15,121 nucleotides of DNA from Planctomycetaceae bacterium (GTDB lineage Bacteria > Planctomycetota > Planctomycetia > Pirellulales > Thermoguttaceae): positions 1 through 15,121 of the forward strand of contig SUVI01000108.1 in the NCBI GenBank assembly GCA_015062085.1. Direction: 5' to 3'. Under the pieces are notes generated by a model. The model worked only from the letters and a program-made list of their open reading frames with translations. It was not told where the DNA came from and did not search any database. Within the stretch, counting starts at the first letter, position 1. Every line of letters begins with the position of its first letter. This document shows positions 1 to 6,009 of the stretch, one piece after another. Position numbers and translations under genes: made by a program.

Positions 1-550
1 AGGAACCGCCGTCATCGAGCACCACGCGCTTCAGATCGCCGGGATTCAGGCCGCAGACGATGAGTTTTCCGCCGTCGGTCGCCATGAATCCGTTACGGTG
101 ACGGGCTTCGTGACCCCATTCGTCCGTCGCGTCGCCTTTAACGCCGTGCGGGTACGGGTTGTCGATCAGGAGGATCTCGTTGAAATTGATCAGCGGGTTG
201 CGCATCACGATCTCACGCTTCGCGTAACGGACGGCGAGGTAAAGTTCCTCGGCCAGCTCTTCCGTTTCGGTGGAAGCACTGATCTTTTTTTCCAGTTCGT
301 CAAGAGCGGCGAGCTGCGCTTTGAGATCCGGCGCGCCATCCAGCTTCGCGATCCGTTCAGCAGCCTGGCGGGCGTAGCCGATCTCGGCTTTGGCAAGTTC
401 AAATGTCGGTTCATAATTGCACTGGAAGAGGTAATCCTCTTTCAGCTGGGCTTTCCCCTTTTCGGTGGTGGGCTGATACTGCGCGGAAGCTGCGGACGTC
501 AAAACGCACGCAAGCGCAATGCTCAGCATAAAACTGAATACTTTACGCAC
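1..550 (-). CDS. HzsA-related exported protein, copy 1 (N-terminal 183 aa, cut by window edge)
   Basis: An open frame runs from a GTG at 550 down to the left edge. It encodes a typical signal peptide (MRKVFSFMLSIALACVLTS, ending AASAQ) followed by a helical N-terminal region and the start of a beta-propeller. It aligns without gaps to residues 1-183 of the gene at 815-3682, with about 11 amino-acid differences, so it is a tandem paralogue. The GTG start is supported by an AAAAGGAG Shine-Dalgarno sequence 6-7 bases upstream, identical in both copies. Expected location is the periplasm. The haem-binding part would lie outside the window, so whether this copy is intact cannot be judged. Differences cluster in short stretches around residues 38-52 and 91-97, separated by long identical DNA, which suggests gene conversion or recent duplication. 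Confidence 0.9.
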   Translation of the reverse strand, partial: MRKVFSFMLSIALACVLTSAASAQYQPTTEKGKAQLKEDYLFQCNYEPTFELAKAEIGYARQAAERIAKLDGAPDLKAQLAALDELEKKISASTETEELAEELYLAVRYAKREIVMRNPLINFNEILLIDNPYPHGVKGDATDEWGHEARHRNGFMATDGGKLIVCGLNPGDLKRVVLDDGGS

Positions 551-654
551 TGTTCTCTCCTTTTAAGGTTGGAAAATAAATGGATTTGTGTCTTCAAGCA
601 TCGTGTCCGTTTTGCTCCCAAATCAAAGCACGCAGACAGATGCCCATAGTATTT

Positions 655-683
655 ATTTTACTCCAAATTTCGTATTTTACCAG
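655..683 (-). promoter_or_regulatory. Promoter-like block upstream of HzsA-related copy 1
   Basis: On the minus strand this reads CTGGTA-N17-TAAAAT, about 105 bases before the GTG start. The block and its flanks (about 650-715) match the block upstream of copy 2 (about 3830-3900) at roughly 80%, although the sequence between promoter and start codon is unrelated. That conservation is the main evidence; the -35 hexamer is a poor match to TTGACA. Confidence 0.4.
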
Positions 684-736
684 TGGGGAGTAGGCAAATT
701 TTCAAGATTTTTCACAAAAACAAAAACATTATTCTC

Positions 737-778
737 AAAAAAGCAAACGGCGGAAAGGATCAGGCCTTCCCGCCGTTT
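737..778 (-). terminator. Rho-independent terminator after HzsA-related copy 2
   Basis: A 14-bp stem (745-758 with 765-778, one G-U type pair) with a 6-base loop is followed, reading on the minus strand, by GC and a run of six T. It lies about 37 bases after the TAA stop at 815-817 and separates the two tandem copies into independent transcripts. Confidence 0.85.
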
Positions 779-814
779 TATTTTACGTCATCTGTTTCCG
801 GATAGAAAATTCAA

Positions 815-3682
815 TTACGGAAGCAGGATCGGGCTGTTTTCAGGCAGCTCAAATTCCACGACCTTGCCTTCTTCCGTGCGGAGTTTCAGACGCAGAGTCT
901 TCACGACATTATAGATCGGGTCGCCGAAGAGCGTATTGTACTTCGGCATTTCGATGTACGACATGCCGGTCAGCTGCTGCTGCGCGATCACTTTGTCGCG
1001 GACGTCGACCCACGTGGTCTTGGCACCGTAGGAGGCTTCAAGGATCTCACCCTTGAACGGTTTCACCATATATTTGTCCCGATTTTTCAACGCTTCCAGC
1101 ATGATCGCGTCTCTTTCCTTTGCCTTGGCGGCATCTTCCGAGAGTTTCAGTTCGCCGGAGACTTTTTCCGAATCGCCGTCCTGACGAATGTCGAAACGGT
1201 TGATCACCGGAGCGGACGCAACGCGCGGACGGACCGGCGGGATGGTCTCGATCGCCTTGGAGTAGGGGTCGTACATCTTGCGGATCTCTTCGTCGCCGAG
1301 GTACGGACCATTGCAGTCCACCCACGCGATGAGACGTTCCGCATCTTCCTGGCTCACTTTCACGCCGTGGTGATTGCCGCTGGTCGCGTTCTGAACGAGC
1401 GTACTGGTGGGAGAGTAAGCGGAGTATGGAGGCAGGGTGGCCAGGTTGTTCGGGTCTCTTCCGCCGTAGCCTTCCACGACGAACACGCCGGCGAGGTTGA
1501 CCGGAACGCCCTTTTCGTTCTTGACCTTGCTGCGTCCCCAGCCGCAGTCACCGGAAACGAGCGTCATGTACGGTTCGGTGAACGGACTCGTTTCGCCCGG
1601 ACGGCTGAAGACGTTGCTGCGCCAGCCTTTTCCGGACGGACGGGAGACCATGTTCAGCTTCTTGTATGCCGGAGATTCCGGGTTCTGATGGCATTTGCCG
1701 CAGTTACGGTCAAGGACCGGCTGGACGAAACGCGCGAAGCTGATGCTTTCTTTGCCCCACGGAGCCGGCGTCAGTTCGACCGCCGGTTTACGCAGAGCCG
1801 TGCCCATCTGGCCGCTCCCCATCATCTTGTTCGAACGCGTGCTCATGTTCGACTCATGGCAGCCGAAGCAGCCGCGGTTCTCGCCCGGCATCACGTACGT
1901 GAAGGAACGCATCACGTGGATCGCCTGACCTTTTTCGTCAAGCATCTGGAAGAAGATCGCTTCTCCCGGCGGGACCTGGAAGTTTACCGAACCGTCCGCT
2001 TCGATCGGGACAGTACCGAGGATGCGCTTCACGCCGTCCGCCTGGAAAACGGAGACGGCCGGACCGTCGTGCTGCACCGTTTTGTGCCACGTCGTGTAGG
2101 TTTTCGGGTCCATCTGGATGACGCGGATGTACTTGCCCTTTTCCTTCAGGATCGGGTCGGCACCTTCGAACACATTGTTGCTGTAGAGCGCGCCGTTCGC
2201 AGGTTTTTCACCGGAACCGATTTTCGGCCACTGCACAAGGTCCGGTTTTTCAAGCGGAACTTCGCGGGTACGGACCGGGGAGGCATAGTAGGCGTTGAAG
2301 TCGCCTTCGTAAACGAGTTCCTTATTTCCGTAAACGTCCTGGAAATAGAGGTTGAAGAACCATTCATTGTCCGAGCCGCTGTACAGACGCTTGCCTTCAC
2401 GCGCGGAGACGAGCATGTATTCCTCGGAGAGCGGATACGGCGTTTTGTACGCATAGTATTTCCCCGCGGCATGATAGTCGTAGTCCGACTTGACCGGGGT
2501 GGGACCGTCGCCGACTTCCGGCCACGGAGCTTCCTGGGTGATCTTCTGGAGACCATCCGGGTAGTTCAGACCGCCGTCCGGGTTGATGTAGCCGATGGAA
2601 CCGTCAAACCACGCATGGTGACCGACGGCGGTGAAGACGACTTTCTTGCTTCCCGGGATCTGGCGGGCTTCCGTCAGAACGTCGGGCCAAACGGACTGGT
2701 TGCCCCAGAACGTCTGCGGGTTGGTTCCGTCCGGGTTGATCGTCCAGAGGGACTGAACGCGCCAGAGCGCTTTGTCGGTGTACTCCCAGCGGGTGAAGAT
2801 CACGCGGCCGTCCTGCATCATGCTCGCCATGTATTCCGGCTCACCGTTTGCGGAAATGACGTAGATGTTCTTTCCATCCGCGTCGCAGCGGGCCATGGCG
2901 AACGCGTGCGTCATCGGCATGCAGCGGACGTAGGAGTGCTGACGGCTCGTGCAGAACACGATGTGGCCGTCCGGCGTGTAGATCGGGTCGAGGTCGTCGT
3001 AGTCACCGAACGTGAGCTGTTTCAGATCCGTTCCATCGTAGTTCATCTCAAAGAGATGGAAGGATTTTTCGCCCTTCAGGCGGTGGGAAAGGAGGATCTT
3101 CTTCGCGTCGAAGGAGAGGTCCGGACGCCAGAAGGAACCGCCGTCATCGAGCACCACGCGCTTCAGATCGCCGGGATTCAGGCCGCAGACGATGAGTTTT
3201 CCGCCGTCGGTCGCCATGAATCCGTTACGGTGACGGGCTTCGTGACCCCATTCGTCCGTTGCGTCGCCTTTGGTCCCGCGCGGATAGGGATTGTCGATCA
3301 GGAGGATCTCGTTGAAATTGATCAGCGGGTTGCGCATCACGATCTCACGCTTCGCGTAACGGACGGCGAGGTAAAGTTCCTCGGCCAGAGCAGGCGTTTC
3401 GGCGGAAGCATCGATCTTCTTTTCCAGTTCGTCAAGAGCGGCGAGCTGCGCTTTGAGATCCGGCGCGCCATCCAGCTTCGCGATCCGTTCAGCAGCCTGG
3501 CGGGCGTAGCCGATCTCGGCTTTCGCTTTTTCAAATGTGGGGGCATTGTCGCACTGGAAGAGGTAATCCGCCTTTAGCTGGGCTTTACCTTTTTCAGTGG
3601 TGGGCTGATACTGCGCGGAAGCTGCGGACGTCAAAACGCACGCAAGCGCAATGCTCAGCATAAAACTGAATACTTTACGCAC
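815..3682 (-). CDS. HzsA-related exported dihaem c-type cytochrome / beta-propeller protein, copy 2
   Basis: A 955-aa exported protein that looks like a member of the HzsA-related family (homologues of the hydrazine synthase alpha subunit found in planctomycetes and relatives that do not do anammox). Residues 1-24 are a signal peptide. A helical region of about 100 residues follows, then TolB/WD40-like propeller repeats from about residue 184 (WRPDLSFDAKKILLS, DPIYTPDGHIVF near 226, MMQDGRVIFTRW near 290). Two c-type haem motifs are visible: CFGCH at 605-609 and CGKCH at 661-665. Some role in periplasmic redox chemistry is likely; substrate and partners are unknown. Hydrazine synthesis should not be assumed, because no HzsB/HzsC genes are present and the substrate site cannot be judged. 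The start is GTG with an AAGGAG Shine-Dalgarno; the stop is TAA. It has its own promoter-like block and terminator and a tandem paralogue downstream. Confidence 0.9.
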   Translation of the reverse strand: MRKVFSFMLSIALACVLTSAASAQYQPTTEKGKAQLKADYLFQCDNAPTFEKAKAEIGYARQAAERIAKLDGAPDLKAQLAALDELEKKIDASAETPALAEELYLAVRYAKREIVMRNPLINFNEILLIDNPYPRGTKGDATDEWGHEARHRNGFMATDGGKLIVCGLNPGDLKRVVLDDGGSFWRPDLSFDAKKILLSHRLKGEKSFHLFEMNYDGTDLKQLTFGDYDDLDPIYTPDGHIVFCTSRQHSYVRCMPMTHAFAMARCDADGKNIYVISANGEPEYMASMMQDGRVIFTRWEYTDKALWRVQSLWTINPDGTNPQTFWGNQSVWPDVLTEARQIPGSKKVVFTAVGHHAWFDGSIGYINPDGGLNYPDGLQKITQEAPWPEVGDGPTPVKSDYDYHAAGKYYAYKTPYPLSEEYMLVSAREGKRLYSGSDNEWFFNLYFQDVYGNKELVYEGDFNAYYASPVRTREVPLEKPDLVQWPKIGSGEKPANGALYSNNVFEGADPILKEKGKYIRVIQMDPKTYTTWHKTVQHDGPAVSVFQADGVKRILGTVPIEADGSVNFQVPPGEAIFFQMLDEKGQAIHVMRSFTYVMPGENRGCFGCHESNMSTRSNKMMGSGQMGTALRKPAVELTPAPWGKESISFARFVQPVLDRNCGKCHQNPESPAYKKLNMVSRPSGKGWRSNVFSRPGETSPFTEPYMTLVSGDCGWGRSKVKNEKGVPVNLAGVFVVEGYGGRDPNNLATLPPYSAYSPTSTLVQNATSGNHHGVKVSQEDAERLIAWVDCNGPYLGDEEIRKMYDPYSKAIETIPPVRPRVASAPVINRFDIRQDGDSEKVSGELKLSEDAAKAKERDAIMLEALKNRDKYMVKPFKGEILEASYGAKTTWVDVRDKVIAQQQLTGMSYIEMPKYNTLFGDPIYNVVKTLRLKLRTEEGKVVEFELPENSPILLP

Positions 3683-3832
3683 TGTTCTCTCCTTTTAAGG
3701 TTGGAAAATAAAATAAAATCCTCTTTCAAAAAACATTCAAAGCATTTCGATCAACGCCCAAACTTAAAATGCAGGCGTTTCCGTATGCGGCATACTTTGC
3801 ACAGAGGCTGTGTCTGTACAAAACACATTTCT

Positions 3833-3861
3833 ATTTTACCCCAAATTTCGCAATTTACCAG
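3833..3861 (-). promoter_or_regulatory. Promoter-like block upstream of HzsA-related copy 2
   Basis: Minus strand CTGGTA-N17-TAAAAT, about 150 bases before the GTG at 3682. It is the counterpart of the block at 655-683. Hexamers and spacing are the same and the flanks are similar, which suggests both copies are transcribed under the same control. Confidence 0.4.
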
Positions 3862-3976
3862 AGGGAGGGACGCAATTTTAATGAAATTTCTCAAAATTTT
3901 AAAATTTTCTGCTAAAAGTACCTTCTGTGCTTGGGTTTCAGGAGTGAAGGGACGCGGACGCATGGAAGACAGATCG

Positions 3977-4548
3977 TGCCGTACGGAGAAACACTGAAAA
4001 GAATGGGAAAACTCTTGACACGAATTTCACGAAAGACGCGAAAAGACACGAAATAGATTTTTAGAAAATTTTGGCTCTTCCGGAAAGTCCGTACCGATCC
4101 AGTTCCGATCTCACCACGGAGTGCACTGAAAAGACGCAGAAACACACTGAAAGGAAAGAGGAAAAAAGGCACAGTGAACGTGCCCTGACACGAATTTCAC
4201 GGAAAACACGAAAAGACGCGAAATAGATTTTTAGAAAATTTTGGCTCTTCCGGAAAGTGCGTACCGATCCAGTTCCGATCTCACTACTGAGTGCACTGAA
4301 AAGACGCAGAAACACACTGAAAGGAAAGAGGAAAAAAGGCACAGTGAACGTGCCCTGACACGAATTTCACGGAAAACGTGCCCTGACACGAATTTCACGG
4401 AAAACACGAAAAGACGCGAAAAAAATTTTTAAAATTAAAAAATGTTCGCGCGATCTGTTTTTGCTGATTTTTGCGCTAATATCCGTTTTTCTCTGTGAGT
4501 TTTCCGTGTCTTCAGTGGTAAAACGGGTACGCAGTTCCCGGATGGAGC
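3977..4548 (+). mobile_element. Compound array of ISL3-type MITEs ('cacgaatttcacg' repeat family), element A
   Basis: Three partial units lie in tandem: about 3977-4072 (left part diverged), 4073-4242, and 4243-4548. The second and third each start with a 24-bp terminal repeat (4073-4096 and 4243-4266) beginning GGCTCTTCCGG and ending CGTACCG. The array ends with the inverted counterpart at 4525-4548 (GGTACGCAGTTCCCGGATG inside). These ends match the termini of the ISL3 element at 13033-14084 at about 20 of 24 positions. The interior is rich in 'cactgaaaa' and 'cacgaaaagacgcg' runs and has no coding capacity. Its right end lies 5 bases from the stop codon of the gene at 4554. No clear 8-bp target duplication was found. 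Short frames inside are translation artefacts. Confidence 0.75.
4073..4412 (+). repeat. 170-bp tandem duplication inside element A
   Basis: 4073-4242 and the start of 4243-4548 are nearly identical for about 145 bases (from GGCTCTTCCGG to CACGAATTTCACGG), with a period of 170. Inside the second unit a further 28-bp duplication (about 4350-4405, CGTGCCCTGACACGAATTTC twice) has expanded it. Very few differences separate the units, so the duplication is recent. Confidence 0.85.
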
Positions 4549-4553
4549 TCTTT

Positions 4554-5042
4554 TCAGGACTTTTGCGCCGTTTCATTCTGCGAAGGGCCGGCGAGCTGTG
4601 AAAGAGACTGCAAAAGACAGTTCAGATGGATCAGCCGCGGTCCAAACTGGTCCACGAATTCGTTGAACATGAACTCGCTCCCTTCCCAGCAGTCGTCGTT
4701 TTCGATCGAATGTTCTACCATGCGCGTGAAATAATCGGTCTGCATTTCGACCATTTTTTTGAGCAGATCTCGGCAGCCCTGCGTCAGTTCCGGATGCGCA
4801 TTCCGCCAGTTTTGCAGGTCGGCAGCCTTTTGCCTCTGTGCGGCAGTCTGGATGCAGATCAACTGAGTAAGAAGATCGTTCTGCCGTTTCTGCAGATTTG
4901 CTATGTCGCGAAGAGCTGAAAGCACCTCTTGATGCTGACGCATTTCCCTCAAAGTTTGCGGATCTTCCTCAATGGGCTGCGGCGATATGGCGCTCGTAAC
5001 GTCGATCTGACTGAACATGGTCTGCGGGAAAGGAACGGACAT
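4554..5042 (-). CDS. Helical protein of unknown function, 162 aa
   Basis: Not recognised. The product (MSVPFPQTMFSQIDVTSA...) has no signal peptide or membrane segment and is probably cytoplasmic. Residues about 28-80 are strongly helical and Gln/Leu-rich (EMRQHQEVLSALRDIANLQ), compatible with a coiled coil. A second helical part contains a Trp/acidic segment (ENDDCWEGSEFMFNEF) near residues 115-130. The frame stays open upstream to 5126, but the ATG at 5042 is preferred for two reasons: a GGAGG Shine-Dalgarno sits five bases before it, and a near-consensus promoter (5126-5153) overlaps the upstream ATG. The stop is TGA, and repeat element A begins only 5 bases beyond it. The neighbour upstream is a LuxR-type regulator in the same direction, but separate promoters argue against a strict operon. 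Confidence 0.8.
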   Translation of the reverse strand: MSVPFPQTMFSQIDVTSAISPQPIEEDPQTLREMRQHQEVLSALRDIANLQKRQNDLLTQLICIQTAAQRQKAADLQNWRNAHPELTQGCRDLLKKMVEMQTDYFTRMVEHSIENDDCWEGSEFMFNEFVDQFGPRLIHLNCLLQSLSQLAGPSQNETAQKS

Positions 5043-5125
5043 GGAACCTCCAGGAGGGACACAGGATCGGGAAATCGGTTCAATGGACGGACCGGCTGCG
5101 AAGCACGATCGAAAACGATGTCTCA

Positions 5126-5153
5126 ATTATAGTCCGGAGCGGCTAAATTTCAA
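5126..5153 (-). promoter_or_regulatory. Sigma-70-type promoter for the 162-aa gene
   Basis: Minus strand TTGAAA-N16-TATAAT. It predicts a transcription start near 5118 and a 5' leader of about 75 bases to the ATG at 5042. This is the best promoter match in the window, and it decides the start codon of the gene. Confidence 0.65.
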
Positions 5154-5208
5154 GGGACAGGCAGGAAAAAAGTAAAATTTTATACCTCAATGACATCATC
5201 TCGGTGTT

Positions 5209-5844
5209 TTATGCCGATTCGGTAAAGAAAATGGGCGGTAGGATCTCCTGCTCAAGAAAAAACGCAGCCGTCCGGATCAGCTCGGCAAACGTCGTGAGGC
5301 CAAACTCTTCAAGGAGCTTCGCACGCCGACTTTCTACCGTTCTGAGACTGAGAGAAAGCGTTTCCGCGATCTCGCGATTCGTTTTTCCATCGTAGAGCAG
5401 ACGAAGAACGTCTTTTAGACCATCGCTCATCCGTTCCCATTTTTCACGCAGCTGCACACGAAATACCTCGCGCATCCCCTCGGTTTCGGACCACCGTCGG
5501 GCATTCTGAATGACGAGCTGGAAGGCGAGCGGCTCGATCTGTGTGTGGAAATAGTCAAGCACTGGCAAACGAAGCAGTTCGACCGCACGAAACGCCGTCG
5601 GTTCCTTTTCTGCTACGAGGACCGCGTGAGGATGGAAGTGTTGGCGAAGCTTTCGGATCAGATCCCGGATCTCGGAGGCCGAGTGATCTGCACCGCAAAC
5701 CAAAACACAGCCGCTGCCGCGTGCGCATGACTGAAGCAGCGCATTCACGGAACTGCACGAGACCGCAGTAAGCCGTAACCCCTCTGCGGTCCGCCGAAGA
5801 ACGTCCAGAGACGCCGTTTTTTTGGAAAGCAGGTACACGATCAT
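5209..5844 (-). CDS. LuxR/FixJ-type transcriptional regulator with degenerate receiver domain
   Basis: The 211-aa product has a C-terminal LuxR-type helix-turn-helix at about residues 139-195 (LKDVLRLLYDGKTNREIAET, then LSLRTVESRRAKLLEEFG), which should bind DNA. Residues 1-115 are laid out like a FixJ/NarL receiver, but the key residues are missing. The acidic pair after the first strand is Ser-Lys (YLLSKKT), the phospho-acceptor position is Cys50 (CVLVCGAD), and the conserved Lys-Pro near residue 102 is absent. It is therefore unlikely to be controlled by Asp phosphorylation. No sensor kinase is adjacent. It is divergent from the acidic-repeat protein gene at 6010, a possible target. The ATG at 5844 has only a weak AAAGGT Shine-Dalgarno. 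The stop is TAA. Confidence 0.88.
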   Translation of the reverse strand: MIVYLLSKKTASLDVLRRTAEGLRLTAVSCSSVNALLQSCARGSGCVLVCGADHSASEIRDLIRKLRQHFHPHAVLVAEKEPTAFRAVELLRLPVLDYFHTQIEPLAFQLVIQNARRWSETEGMREVFRVQLREKWERMSDGLKDVLRLLYDGKTNREIAETLSLSLRTVESRRAKLLEEFGLTTFAELIRTAAFFLEQEILPPIFFTESA

Positions 5845-5916
5845 GGAATGATTTTACCTTTTTTTTAAAATTATTGGGAAGTAGCCCTTCACAAACGGAG
5901 GAAAATATCGTAATCT

Positions 5917-5945
5917 ATTATAGTTGGAAACTGAAAATTTTCCAG
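5917..5945 (-). promoter_or_regulatory. Promoter-like sequence for the LuxR-type gene
   Basis: Minus strand CTGGAA-N17-TATAAT (or TGGAAA-N16-TATAAT), about 73 bases before the ATG at 5844. The CTGG(T/A)A-N17 arrangement is the same as in the two HzsA-related promoters. Confidence 0.5.
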
Positions 5946-5988
5946 TGCGGGCGGAAAAATTTTTTAGATTTCCCCAAAATCAGGGGGA
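5934..5988 (+). promoter_or_regulatory. Two hairpins in the leader of the acidic-repeat gene
   Basis: Hairpin 1 pairs AAAATTTTCC (5934-5943) with GGAAAAATTT (5953-5962) and is followed by a T run, so it looks terminator-like. Hairpin 2 pairs TCCCC (5971-5975) with GGGGGA (5983-5988). Both lie in the 5' region of the gene starting at 6010. They could be an attenuator or the end of an antisense transcript. No riboswitch class is recognised. Confidence 0.3.
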
Positions 5989-6009
5989 AGAAAGTAAAAA
6001 AGGACGTTC

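Noticed and set aside
1367..3577. 736-codon open frame on the plus strand
   Set aside because: It is antisense to the HzsA-related gene, Arg/Val/His-rich, with no start signal or recognisable domain. The same shadow appears opposite copy 1 (98-649). It follows from the codon use of the real gene.
4073..4412. CRISPR-like repetition
   Set aside because: The repeated units are about 170 bp with no short repeat/spacer alternation and no cas genes. The same holds for the 15-54 bp coding repeats, which have no spacers.
3912..4576. Small proteins such as FRVFREIRV / TECTEKTQKHTE
   Set aside because: Translations of the non-coding MITE repeats, recurring in several frames and both strands (also 9048-9329 and 12008-12454).
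5043..5126. N-terminal extension of the 162-aa gene to ATG 5126
   Set aside because: The upstream ATG overlaps the -10 box of the promoter and has no Shine-Dalgarno; the extension has no conserved look.
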